Notes under the pieces: model-generated | The model's input: only the letters and a program-made list of their open reading frames with translations | Databases searched by the model: none | What the model was told of the DNA's origin: nothing | Position numbers and translations under genes: made by a program | Virus record (IMG/VR): IMGVR_UViG_3300047673_000284 | Span: 1 to 38,215 of that record | Length of the DNA stretch: 38,215 bases | Strand: one strand, 5' to 3' | From: a virus | Shown here: positions 30,336 to 38,086 of the stretch, in pieces | Position numbering within the stretch: the stretch's first letter is position 1 | Layout: each line of letters begins with the position of its first letter

Positions 30336-32072
30336 GGTGTGCTCCTTGACCGTAAAGCCGGTAAACAGATTCGACGCGCGTGCGAACCGGCGCGGCACCG
30401 GGCTGCGCTCAAACGTGCGAATAGCCGAGAACACGCCGTTATCGTCAGGCTGCTCCGGCGTGTACAAAAAGCCCGGCGACATCTCGTGCCGATCGGCCAC
30501 GCGAGCCATCTTCGTCGCAATCGCCGCGCTGCGAAACGTGCCGCTCTCAATCCGTGTGCGCCCAATCACCACGCTGTAGTCGCAGTCGCCGATATCGATC
30601 CCAGGCCCCCACGGCGCCTCCAGATTGGCCGGATCGGGCTGGCCGATATGCCAGTAGCGCAGCGGGCCGAACTGACCGCTCGCCATCATGCGCTGGCTGT
30701 CGGCGTCTAGGGCGGCCTCGCTGATGATCTCGCCGTCGCGGTCGCGGTAGGCGGTGGTCGTGCGCGCGATCCAGCGATGCTGGCCAGAATGATCTTTGAA
30801 GACGACAAACGACTTCGTGCGCCAGTCCTCCGGCAGCGCGTCCATCGCGCCGATCGCGCGGGCGCGGCGGATAATGCCCTTCTTCACCGCCGCCTTGTCG
30901 TGCTTGGTGCGCCCCAGGCTCCGCACGGCGTCTTTCACATCCTGCGCGGTTTTGATGGGAAACGACCGATCGGGGCCGGCAAAAACGCCATCGTCGAGGT
31001 TGCTGCGCTTGATGCCGCCATACGCCTCAGCCTTGACCCGCCACATGCCGCTCGATTCATCGGCCATCCCCGCGTCGGTGAGTTGATTACGCTGGGCCTG
31101 GGTCAGCTTGGTTCCCGCCTGCGCCTGGCGCTTCAACCGATCGAGCACGCGCTGCTGTTTGGCCTGGCGATCGGCGACGGCTGCAGCGCGGCGCGCTTCC
31201 ACCTGGCGGCGTCGCTCGGCCGTAGCCTGCTGGCGCGCTGATCGCGCCGCGTCAGCGGCCTCCTGCCGAGCCGATCGCGCTATATCGGCGGCCTGGTGGT
31301 TCGCGCTGCCGCCACCACCACCACCACCGCCGCCGCCAGCCGCAGGCTTCTTCTTCGCCGCTGCCGCCGCCGCTGCGCGCTTGGCATCGGCCGCTCTCTT
31401 CCGCTCGGCCGCGGCCTGCTGGCGCTCCGTGCGCGCCGTCGTGCGGTCGCGCGCGCTGGAGATGATCGCGCCAGTGCGCCCCGCGTCGCCCGATGCCGCC
31501 GCCGTCATGGCCGCGCGCCCCGAGGCGCTCAGGCGGTAGCTGCCGTCGCGCGCTTGCTCGACCAGGCCCGCCTCGACGAGCCCCCCGCGCTGCACTGCCG
31601 ACGGGTCGCGCGGCTGCTCGCCGTCCGCCAGGTCGCCCAGCGCCGCCTGCCCGTCGGGCGCGATGTTCATGCCGGAGAGGATCTTCTGTCGGTTCTGGGC
31701 GTGCTCCGTGATGCGCGCTAATCGCTTCTGTTCCGCCGTCTGCGCGACCTTCTTGGGCTTCTTTGCGGCGCCGCCGCCCTTGCCGCCGCCCTTCTTTGGC
31801 TTGGCCGTTTTGATGGGCGCGCGCGCCGTCGGCTTCGGCTGCTTGCTCAGGACAAACCCGCGCTGCGGTTTCGCGCCGGCGGGCGTGCCGCCGCTGCCGG
31901 CCTGGAACTTGCCGGTATCGCCCCGATACAAATTGCCGACGATCTGCTTGGCCTTCAGGCGCATGCCCCACTTGCGGTTTTTGCGCGCGCGCCGCGAGCC
32001 AAGCCCGGGCGTGCCCAGCAGACCGCCGGGGCCGTGGAGCGGGGTTCCTGGTTGTGGTGCGGCGTCGGACAT
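29586..32072 (-). CDS. Prohead maturation protease fused to scaffold, with N-terminal extension
   Basis: The 828-residue product has five parts. Residues 9-24 carry the GTPLHGPGGLLGTPGL peptide. Residues 25-350 are basic and Ala/Gly/Lys-rich, with a Gly10 run near 248 and coiled-coil repeats. Residues about 362-418 hold a domain common in phage prohead proteases (RSFPIKTAQDVKDAV, IIRRARAIG). Residues about 423-576 are the HK97-like protease, with candidate catalytic His475 (LRYWHIG) and Ser532 (MSPGF). Residues 580-828 are an acidic, Gln-rich scaffold. ATG 32072 was chosen because the shared peptide follows at once; it has no ribosome binding site and stands 10 bases after a terminator. A second start at 30335 would give the scaffold alone. 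Confidence 0.85.
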   Translation of the reverse strand: MSDAAPQPGTPLHGPGGLLGTPGLGSRRARKNRKWGMRLKAKQIVGNLYRGDTGKFQAGSGGTPAGAKPQRGFVLSKQPKPTARAPIKTAKPKKGGGKGGGAAKKPKKVAQTAEQKRLARITEHAQNRQKILSGMNIAPDGQAALGDLADGEQPRDPSAVQRGGLVEAGLVEQARDGSYRLSASGRAAMTAAASGDAGRTGAIISSARDRTTARTERQQAAAERKRAADAKRAAAAAAAKKKPAAGGGGGGGGGGSANHQAADIARSARQEAADAARSARQQATAERRRQVEARRAAAVADRQAKQQRVLDRLKRQAQAGTKLTQAQRNQLTDAGMADESSGMWRVKAEAYGGIKRSNLDDGVFAGPDRSFPIKTAQDVKDAVRSLGRTKHDKAAVKKGIIRRARAIGAMDALPEDWRTKSFVVFKDHSGQHRWIARTTTAYRDRDGEIISEAALDADSQRMMASGQFGPLRYWHIGQPDPANLEAPWGPGIDIGDCDYSVVIGRTRIESGTFRSAAIATKMARVADRHEMSPGFLYTPEQPDDNGVFSAIRTFERSPVPRRFARASNLFTGFTVKEHTMELAEMERRFKAMYQELGLTPEQGLELGKQLLTTEKDAHAQQIAFKEATLAPPEEITIGGVVYTVKAAAPAMVEGSPEEEAAETPEEETAEMDAGEGDSGDMQGDYLGDMSWDEFAAKLGALLAPVLKMQDMVKSIGDAHAELKGMYGGVAQKDDARAAEVVAIKSQIATLAQKLAQIEGDQPATILPDDVAQALKSAGPQAPPDPNAPDVPNDPSRPYAAIAARTMPALYRTDAGGGFAGWTPPPPAQ

Positions 32073-32081
32073 GGCAGGTAC

Positions 32082-32121
32082 AAAAAAGGCGGTGCTACCC
32101 CTCGATAGGAGTAACACCGCC
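32082..32121 (-). terminator. Intrinsic terminator or attenuator just before the protease gene
   Basis: On the minus strand, a 14-bp stem (32121-32108 pairing with 32101-32088, with two G-U or wobble positions) and a 6-base loop is followed by six T (32087-32082). Only 10 bases separate it from ATG 32072. It would stop transcription from the portal operon, or attenuate a promoter close upstream, unless read through. The hairpin may also occupy the region where a ribosome would bind. Confidence 0.75.
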
Positions 32122-32220
32122 CGTATTCCTACGTTCAGCGAACTTAGATTGTGGTGGAGGCCCCGGCTTTCACGGTGGAGATGCCACACGCGGCCGCATG
32201 TGCATTGCTCGCCCCTGATA

Positions 32221-32250
32221 AGTATAGCGCGGGTGTCAATCGCGCGCCAA
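32221..32250 (-). promoter_or_regulatory. Candidate promoter of the protease-capsid operon
   Basis: Minus-strand TTGGCG (32250-32245) and TATACT (32226-32221) are 18 bases apart, near the sigma-70-type pattern. The pair overlaps the end of the small gene at 32236-32391 and precedes the terminator. Only the -10 element is strong. No extended -10 was seen. Confidence 0.35.
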
Positions 32251-32391
32251 CGACTGCCGATCGGATCGCCGCTCCGCGCGAGTAACAACCGGACACGGCT
32301 TGCCTAAGAGCCGCGCCAGCACCACGATCGTGGAGAGCAGCAGGCTATACAGTTGCTCAAGCTCTTCCTTGGTCGCGGCGGCGGGAATCAT
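32236..32391 (-). CDS. Small membrane-associated helical protein (51 aa)
   Basis: The peptide starts MIPAAATKEELEQLYSLLLSTI and continues with an amphipathic or membrane helix (VVLARLLGK), ending in a basic tail. Its ATG overlaps the preceding gene stop as ATGA, which argues for real translation. No homologue was recognised. Its end overlaps a candidate promoter. Confidence 0.6.
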   Translation of the reverse strand: MIPAAATKEELEQLYSLLLSTIVVLARLLGKPCPVVTRAERRSDRQSLARD

Positions 32392-32744
32392 TTCATCACC
32401 TTCAGCGTTGCGCGGCTGTGCGTCGGGTCGTCCACGAAGCGCACGCGCCTACTCACATTGATCTGCTCTGTATGGCCGCGCGCCGCCATCCGCATCGCCT
32501 GGGCCAGCCAGGACGCGGCGCTGTGCCAGTCCGGCCGCATGGCCATGAGCAGCAGCTGCATCAGCGTGGCGTTGCGCTCGACCAGGTCGGGCCGATCGGG
32601 CGGGAAGAGTGCGGCGGCTTCCACGCGATCGGGGAGAATATCCAGCACAAAGCCCTCCGACGTGCCCATGGTGCGCTGCCCGTCTTCGGACTGCGACCAG
32701 ACGAACGACGCCGGCGGCTTGCTGAATAGCTCAACGAGATCCAA
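32388..32744 (-). CDS. Unknown head-region protein (118 aa)
   Basis: The N-terminus (MDLVELFSKPPASFVWSQ) and middle (ILPDRVEAAALFPPDRPDLVERN) suggest a small alpha/beta protein. The C-terminus contains a short basic segment (SRRVRFVDDPTHSR). No family matched. It overlaps the Pro-rich membrane gene by 14 bases and the next by ATGA. It is in the head-completion part of the operon, so a minor virion or assembly role is possible. Confidence 0.65.
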   Translation of the reverse strand: MDLVELFSKPPASFVWSQSEDGQRTMGTSEGFVLDILPDRVEAAALFPPDRPDLVERNATLMQLLLMAMRPDWHSAASWLAQAMRMAARGHTEQINVSRRVRFVDDPTHSRATLKVMK

Positions 32745-33003
32745 AGAAGTCCTCCATCGCCTCCCGCAGCGTCTCGGGTTTCCGGTGCTGCGCCGGCGCG
32801 GGATAGGGCGGCGGGTAGGCCGCTGGCGGGTCGGTCGGCTCCGGAGCAGTGGTCGCGTCGGGATCGGGCGTGGCCGTCGGCGGCGCGGGCGTGAACGTCG
32901 CGCGCGGCGGCAGTGGCGCGGCGCTCCCGTCGGTCACGAGCGGGCTGAACGCCAGCATGGCCAGCAGGAACAGGACGGCAAACAGGACGATCACGATTCG
33001 CAT
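32731..33003 (-). CDS. Membrane-anchored or secreted Pro/Thr-rich protein (90 aa)
   Basis: A signal-anchor at residues 3-20 (IVIVLFAVLFLLAMLAFS) is followed by a Pro/Thr/Ala-rich region with PTATPDPDATTAPEPTDPP and a Tyr-rich segment, then a charged helix ending in FFGSR. Such linkers are common in exported Chloroflexota proteins. The ATG directly follows the previous stop, with AGAGG five bases before it. It could be an envelope, superinfection-exclusion or lysis-related protein. No function is assigned. Confidence 0.7.
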   Translation of the reverse strand: MRIVIVLFAVLFLLAMLAFSPLVTDGSAAPLPPRATFTPAPPTATPDPDATTAPEPTDPPAAYPPPYPAPAQHRKPETLREAMEDFFGSR

Positions 33004-33477
33004 CTACACCTCTGCATCAATGGCCCTTTGCATTATTTGCGCGAACTGCCGGCGCCACTTCTCGGCGATCACCTGGTCGAACGCGCGCGCTTCCGTGCCA
33101 GGGTGATGGATCGGCTTCCGCGTGAATACCACATTCCTGCCCTTGCTGCCCGCCCCGCTCCCGATCGTGCGCGGGACGGTCTTTGATCGGAACGGCGTGC
33201 GAAAGACCAATGTGCCGCCCGGTCGCGGCGCGATAATGTGCGGCCGTGTGCCGACGTTGAGCCGCGTGTAGTTCTCGTCATCCGTCCCGATCGTGCGCGT
33301 GTAGGCGGTTGGGCTGTCGATCGCAAACGTCGGCTTGTCGTCGAACGTCTGCGCGGTCACACGAAAGTCGGTCTGGATCGCCAGCGCGGTCGCGTTCATC
33401 GTGTTGGTGATCGCGCGGGCCATCGCCTGCGGATTCACGCTCAGCTTCTTTGGAATAATAACCCTGCTTTTACCCAC
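33004..33477 (-). CDS. HK97 gp10-like head-tail joining protein
   Basis: Family features are a helical N-terminus (AMARAITNTMNATALAIQTD), a middle with RLNVGTRPHIIAPRPGGTL and the late HHPGTEARAFDQVI segment. The gp10 and tail-completion families regularly show Pro-His and HPGT motifs at these places. The expected role is in the neck joining head to tail. A GTG start at 33477 overlaps the MuF gene end. It is followed by a one-base junction to the next gene. Confidence 0.75.
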   Translation of the reverse strand: MGKSRVIIPKKLSVNPQAMARAITNTMNATALAIQTDFRVTAQTFDDKPTFAIDSPTAYTRTIGTDDENYTRLNVGTRPHIIAPRPGGTLVFRTPFRSKTVPRTIGSGAGSKGRNVVFTRKPIHHPGTEARAFDQVIAEKWRRQFAQIMQRAIDAEV

Positions 33478-34036
33478 CTTGCACTACTCCAAATCGGACT
33501 CTGAGCGGCGCCCAGTCCTGCCCGCGCTGTTTGCAGATCTGGCAGTGGTCGGTCGCGCCGAGCACCCAGGTGCAATCATAGTTGCCGTCCCCCGCAAGCC
33601 GCTGCACGTCCCACATGCACGTACAGTTGGTCAAACACCGGCTGGATCCATCGGCCGGCATGGCCGGCAAAGGCAGCATATCGACCGCGCCCCGCCAGTA
33701 GGGCGTCTTAATCGACCCGGCGTACATATTCGCGCGCGCGTTCCACCCCGCCTGCCACTGGGATCCGTCCTGCAGCTCGATGCCGAACTCACCCAGAAAG
33801 CGCAGCTGCGTCGCGAGATCGGTGGTCACCGCCGTCTCCATCGCCGGCGTGAGCGCGTTCGTCTCACCCCCGGCCAGCATCGCCGCGCCGTGATAGCGTG
33901 CCAGTTGGCGGCTGACCTCCTGCTGCCAGGCCTGCACGCCGTCGGGATAGGCGGCCTCCAAACTGTCGGTCGCGGTCGCGATCAGCTTCGACAACCTAGC
34001 GATCAGCCAGGTCAGCGGCGACGGCGGGCTAGGCAC
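33470..34036 (-). CDS. MuF-like minor head protein with Cys cluster
   Basis: The C-terminal part shows the pattern WRGAVDMLPLPAMPADG, CLTNCTCMW and CQICKQRGQDW, known from Mu gpF/SPP1 gp7-type head proteins (Cys-pair zinc motifs near the end). The N-terminal part is helical. Such proteins sit inside or at the portal and may be injected with DNA. It begins with GTG 34036, overlapping the portal stop. It comes right after the portal, the standard position. Confidence 0.85.
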   Translation of the reverse strand: MPSPPSPLTWLIARLSKLIATATDSLEAAYPDGVQAWQQEVSRQLARYHGAAMLAGGETNALTPAMETAVTTDLATQLRFLGEFGIELQDGSQWQAGWNARANMYAGSIKTPYWRGAVDMLPLPAMPADGSSRCLTNCTCMWDVQRLAGDGNYDCTWVLGATDHCQICKQRGQDWAPLRVRFGVVQGG

Positions 34037-36119
34037 GCCGGGCCGCCTTGCCTAAGCGCTTCGCCCAGCCCATTTCCGACTCGAGCAGCGCGGCCGCGTC
34101 GTCATCCGCCGCGTCCTTGGTGGCCACGCCTGTCCCCAGTGGGGAGTCGAACCGCTCATCACCCCATGCGAGTGTGACTTGTGCGAATGTTACCGGCGTC
34201 TCGACACGGATGGCCGGCGTCGGCGCGTCACTCGGCACATACGCCACGGTGATGTGCGGCGTGAAGCCGTGATTCTGCGCGTAGTCGAAGCCTGATTGCT
34301 CGATCCAATCGACCAGGGACTGGCGCAACTCGGGCAGTCCCGGTACATCGGGCGAGACGAAGACCGCATTTGTGCCATCGTCTTCCGTATGAAAGAATCG
34401 CCCGAGTCCGTTGATGTCGCCCTTCAGCGGCTGGCCCTTTTCCGCCGCCCACTGCTTGACTGCCGCAACCAGACGATCTTTGTTCGTCGCCAGCGCCGTC
34501 TCGCTGCTGTCGCCCAGAAACGCCAGCGTGAGGTGCAGCGTATCGATCGGCTCGGTCACGCCCGCTTGCGCGGCGATCGTGCGTGCGGCGGCGGCATCGG
34601 GGTAGAGCGCGATCATCACGCCGGTGTGTCCAGCATCCTTGGTTGCCGTCGCTAGTCCCGGCGCTTGCTGCTTTGGCGGCGCGGTCGGCGCGCTCTGGAT
34701 GAGCGCGAGACTTGCCGGTGACAGGTCGCCACGATCGGGCTGTTGTTTTTCATCGTCACTGAGCTGCCCGCCGCTGGTCACGTCGCCCGCCACCAACTCC
34801 TGCGGCAGATCCTCACTGTCGACCGCTAGCTGGCGCGCCATCGCCGGGCTAATCTCGCCAGAGTCTACCTGCACCTTGCGGGTGTCGGCGCGCAGCTTCT
34901 GCACCTCAGCACGCGCCTTCTGGTCGCGCATATCGTGCTCGTCCACGAATTGCAGTTCGGTCGTCGCCGGCAGCACGCGGTCGCTCACCGTCTGTTCCCA
35001 CCACTTGATGAACGCCGCGATCCCAATGCCCTGCCCGGCTTCCTGGAGCACCACCGTCTGCGTGCCGGTGCCCAGCCCCTGCCCGGATAAGGGCTGGATA
35101 TCCTGCACCGGCACGCCGATGCAGTTGGCGTAGATCAGGTAGCCGTTGTCGCGCTCGTCTTTGGGCACGAAGTTGCTGAGCAGCTCCTTCAGCTTGACCT
35201 CGACCATGCTGATCGGCGTGTCGCTGGGGATCGCCCCCAGGATCGTGCCGAGATAGTACACCAGCCCGCGCGCCTGGGCGTCGGCCTCGCCACTCCGGAG
35301 GATCGCCTGCAACGTCGGGTCGTTAATGCCCTGCAAAAACACCAGCTTATTCGCGCCGCCGCCGGTCAGGTTCTCGTAGACCAGCTGCTCCATCGCGGCC
35401 AGCTTGGCGATCGTCTTGTAGGCGCGATCGGCAGCGCTGCGCCCGACGCCGAACAGCTCGGCGCGCGGGCTGGGTTGGTCGGCATACATCAGCACCTGAT
35501 CCCACCGGAGGATCTGCTGCATGCCGTTGATGGGCATGTAGCGCACCGGGTAGGCCAGATTGCCGGTGCGAATGCAGCGGAGGGAGTCCATGTGGTAGAG
35601 CCCGGTGATCTTCGCGCCGGGTGAGGAGGTGGTCACCGCCGCCTCGCTGAAATCTTGTCGCAGCGCGCCGCTCACGATCTGCGGCTGGGCGGCCTTGACG
35701 CGGATCGGCGTGGTCGTGTCGCCCTGCCTGCGAATGCGGATAAACACGCCGTTGTTGGGCAGCAGCAGATCCTGCACGACCTTGAGCGCGAACGGAACCC
35801 AGCCCTCGCCGCCGTTCGCCCGCTTCAGCAGCTCCTGGCTGGCCGCGACTTTGCGCGACGAGTCCGTGCTGTCGCTCACGATGTAGCCGTGCGCCGCAAA
35901 CTTGGTGGCCGTGCGCGCGACCGCGGCCGCCCACATCGACTCCTTTTCGAGCGTGTTACAGAGTACCCAGTCGCGGCGCGGGCTCCAGTAGGTTGGGAGG
36001 TCGGTGTAGGACGGCGGCGACATCAGCCAGGGGAAGGCCAGGCCGAACACCGCCGGGGCGCTCGACGGGTACTCCAGCGTGTTGCCCTGGATGGCCGAGG
36101 GGGCGAGGGTGTCAGTCAT
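34029..36119 (-). CDS. Portal protein fused to a 2H phosphoesterase domain
   Basis: Residues 1-420 are a portal: an N-terminal FPWLMSPPSYTDLPTYW stretch, ANGGEGWVPFALKVVQ, a DIQPLSGQGLGTGTQT clip-like segment and a helical crown (KARAEVQKLRADTRK). Residues about 495-655 are a 2H phosphoesterase with both catalytic motifs, His529-Leu-Thr531 in HLTLAFLGD and His622-Ile-Thr624 in TPHITVAYV. Known 2H enzymes include 2',5'-RNA-ligase/cyclic phosphodiesterases and the anti-CBASS protein Acb1. Whether this one degrades immune cyclic nucleotides or processes RNA is unknown. ATKDA peptides flank the domain at 492-496 and 666-670. The ATG overlaps the upstream small gene (TGATG). Confidence 0.9.
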   Translation of the reverse strand: MTDTLAPSAIQGNTLEYPSSAPAVFGLAFPWLMSPPSYTDLPTYWSPRRDWVLCNTLEKESMWAAAVARTATKFAAHGYIVSDSTDSSRKVAASQELLKRANGGEGWVPFALKVVQDLLLPNNGVFIRIRRQGDTTTPIRVKAAQPQIVSGALRQDFSEAAVTTSSPGAKITGLYHMDSLRCIRTGNLAYPVRYMPINGMQQILRWDQVLMYADQPSPRAELFGVGRSAADRAYKTIAKLAAMEQLVYENLTGGGANKLVFLQGINDPTLQAILRSGEADAQARGLVYYLGTILGAIPSDTPISMVEVKLKELLSNFVPKDERDNGYLIYANCIGVPVQDIQPLSGQGLGTGTQTVVLQEAGQGIGIAAFIKWWEQTVSDRVLPATTELQFVDEHDMRDQKARAEVQKLRADTRKVQVDSGEISPAMARQLAVDSEDLPQELVAGDVTSGGQLSDDEKQQPDRGDLSPASLALIQSAPTAPPKQQAPGLATATKDAGHTGVMIALYPDAAAARTIAAQAGVTEPIDTLHLTLAFLGDSSETALATNKDRLVAAVKQWAAEKGQPLKGDINGLGRFFHTEDDGTNAVFVSPDVPGLPELRQSLVDWIEQSGFDYAQNHGFTPHITVAYVPSDAPTPAIRVETPVTFAQVTLAWGDERFDSPLGTGVATKDAADDDAAALLESEMGWAKRLGKAARRA

Positions 36120-36289
36120 TGCTTCAGCCCTTCAAGAAAGCGTTGTGCGGTCGGCATATGCCAGCGCGCGCCGTCCCACACAAAGCCCAGCGCGAGCAGC
36201 CGTTGGGCGCGGCGCCGGCCAGTCCAATGCGGCGCATAGAACCAGCGTTGATAGACGGCCTTGGCAGCGGCGCGCTGTGCGATGCTCAT
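36116..36289 (-). CDS. Small basic protein between terminase and portal (57 aa)
   Basis: The peptide is basic and aromatic (MSIAQRAAAKAVYQRWFY, GFVWDGARWHMPTAQRF). It may bind DNA or RNA. The start overlaps the terminase stop as ATGA and the stop overlaps the portal start, so it is translated with both. No homologue recognised. Small genes in this spot can encode head-completion or packaging factors. Confidence 0.65.
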   Translation of the reverse strand: MSIAQRAAAKAVYQRWFYAPHWTGRRRAQRLLALGFVWDGARWHMPTAQRFLEGLKQ

Positions 36290-37578
36290 TGCTCAAACCG
36301 TTGCGACCAGACCACGTAGCGGCACTCATCCGGCCCGTGGTCGAATTGCTTGATTGGCTTGCCGCTCACGCTATCGCGCCGGTAGCTGGCCATCTCCGCG
36401 CGAAAGTGCGTGCAGCGCGGATGCACGTGGACGCGCCGCCGCCCGTTGCGATCCTTCGCCAGCGCGCTGCGCAGCTCTTTGATACTTTCCTCGACATCAC
36501 TCGGGCTGTTGCGGGTGTAGACGCCGGCGGCGTGCAGCCGGCCCTTCAGCTCGGCCGCCGACTTATCGACCACCGCGAAATCAGGGATCGGGTAGGGCAG
36601 CGCTTGCACCAGCTTGATATGGTCATCCGACAGCATCCCAACCGCATAGCTCTCGGCGAAGCGATTGAGCGATCCATCCGGGCGCAGCTGGTACAGGCCG
36701 AACACGCGCGGGTGGCTGTCGCCGGTGTACTGCCCGCTGCGCGGATCGAGCTTGCCGGTGTAGCCGTCGTCAACCCCCCACAGAATGATACCACCGCCGT
36801 CGATATACTCCGCCTCCGTGGTCACGTTGCCATCAGTCGGGCCGTCCGACCAGACATCATAGACGAGCCCGCTGGCCTGGATCCACTGGCCAAGCACGAG
36901 TCGCTGATACTCCACCCCGGAGAGCGTCGCCAGCCACGCGGTGTAGTCGGCGGGGTTGTGAAAGTTATCCGCGGCTGACGAAAAGTACACCGTCGCCTCG
37001 CCGCCATCGATCAGCCGCCGCTTAATCCAGTGCAGCGGCGCATCGGGGTTGGTCGTAAAAATCAGCTGCCGCCACGGCGCCGCCTTGCCGCGCATACGCG
37101 CCGACATCGCGCTCAGATCCTCTTCCTCGAACTGGGTGCCCTCTTCGAACCAGCCGATATCGACCGCGCCATCCTGCCCGATCGATTTGAGATTGTCGCG
37201 CGCGTTGTCGTCCAGGAGGCCGACGAACTGGAGGATCGATCCGTTGGCGTACTCAAACCGAAACTTGGGGCTGTCGACCCAGCGCACGGCGCGCGTGCTC
37301 CCGACGACCTTGCGACGCATAAACAGGATCGTGCCGCCGCTCATGCTGGTCTTTGCCTTGCGGGCGATCAGCGCGGTCGCGCCGGGATACCGGAGACAGT
37401 AGCCATGGATCTTCTCGCCGGCGAGGCGCGACTTACCGCCGCCGGCCGAGCCGGTCAGCAGCAGCAGCGGGCTTTTGTCGCGCCAGGGCGCGATCTGCCA
37501 CGGCAGCGGATCGAACACCGCGATCGGGTTATGATTCGCCCTCCGGCGGTTTGTCGTCCCAGTCGTCGGGGGAAACAT
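36286..37578 (-). CDS. terL: Terminase large subunit
   Basis: The enzyme packages DNA into the prohead using ATP and cuts the concatemer. It has Walker A GSAGGGKS (43-50), Walker B IGWFEEG (141-147) with the catalytic Glu, and the motif III-like IFTTNP. The nuclease part contains VDDGYTG and FAVVDKSAAEL, giving acidic metal ligands. The length of 430 residues and the order of motifs fit the Terminase_6-type family. It overlaps the small subunit by 50 bases and the next gene by ATGA. Start ATG 37578 accepted; about 20 N-terminal residues are poorly conserved. Confidence 0.93.
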   Translation of the reverse strand: MFPPTTGTTNRRRANHNPIAVFDPLPWQIAPWRDKSPLLLLTGSAGGGKSRLAGEKIHGYCLRYPGATALIARKAKTSMSGGTILFMRRKVVGSTRAVRWVDSPKFRFEYANGSILQFVGLLDDNARDNLKSIGQDGAVDIGWFEEGTQFEEEDLSAMSARMRGKAAPWRQLIFTTNPDAPLHWIKRRLIDGGEATVYFSSAADNFHNPADYTAWLATLSGVEYQRLVLGQWIQASGLVYDVWSDGPTDGNVTTEAEYIDGGGIILWGVDDGYTGKLDPRSGQYTGDSHPRVFGLYQLRPDGSLNRFAESYAVGMLSDDHIKLVQALPYPIPDFAVVDKSAAELKGRLHAAGVYTRNSPSDVEESIKELRSALAKDRNGRRRVHVHPRCTHFRAEMASYRRDSVSGKPIKQFDHGPDECRYVVWSQRFEQ

Positions 37579-38086
37579 GGGTGTAGCCTTTGATATCGAC
37601 GGTGCCGGAATGCTCCACCTGGTCGGTAAAGAGCTTGTGATGCTTGCCCAGCAGCGCTAAGGCGGCTTGCTGGTCGTACAGTTCGATCTCCGGCCCCCAC
37701 TGGCCAGCCTTGAGCTTTTTGATCAGGTGGAGTTTGCCGGCCTTTTTCGCCTTGGCTAAATTCAATCGCCATCCGACGTGCGCCGCATGCGCGTCGTCTA
37801 TGGTTTCAGCAGTTTCGATCGCGGCGTCCAGCTCGCTCACGTCGATGAAGTCACTGAGATCGGCGCGGGCCTGGTGCGAGAGGCGCGTCAGCGTTTCGTC
37901 CGATCCCATCTTCAGCTCAGTCAGGCGACGCTGAATTTCTTCCTGAATCTCAGGTATTCTCAGGTATTCATACGCAACCTGGTCGGGGCGCTTGTAGGTC
38001 GGGTCGGTGCGACGTGCCGCTTCTGCGCCGATCCAGCAGGTAAGATAGTGCGAGATGAACGCCTGGTGCTTTGCAGTCAGTTTCAT
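37529..38086 (-). CDS. terS: Terminase small subunit
   Basis: The protein begins KLTAKHQAFISHYLTCWIGAEA, the helix-turn-helix of many small terminases, followed by the YLRIPEIQEEIQRRL unit seen across the family (LLxxPxVxxxI pattern). It then has helical oligomerisation segments and a C-terminal tail that would bind the large subunit. It selects phage DNA for packaging. ATG 38086 was chosen because it starts at the conserved helix; a TTG 51 bases upstream is the alternative. A 17-bp inverted repeat has one arm inside the gene and one just before it. Confidence 0.88.
   Translation of the reverse strand: MKLTAKHQAFISHYLTCWIGAEAARRTDPTYKRPDQVAYEYLRIPEIQEEIQRRLTELKMGSDETLTRLSHQARADLSDFIDVSELDAAIETAETIDDAHAAHVGWRLNLAKAKKAGKLHLIKKLKAGQWGPEIELYDQQAALALLGKHHKLFTDQVEHSGTVDIKGYTHVSPDDWDDKPPEGES

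Noticed and set aside
31300-31345. CCACCA/CCGCCG run that looks like a microsatellite
   Set aside because: It encodes the Gly-rich linker of the protease N-terminal extension.
32215-32245. TTGACA at 32239-32234 (minus strand) as a -35 box
   Set aside because: The only good -10 (TATACT) is about seven bases away, far too close; an 18-base pairing with TTGGCG is the better reading.
34190-34660. A separate 2H phosphoesterase gene
   Set aside because: No stop, start or binding site separates it from the portal; the frame is continuous, so it is a domain of the portal gene.
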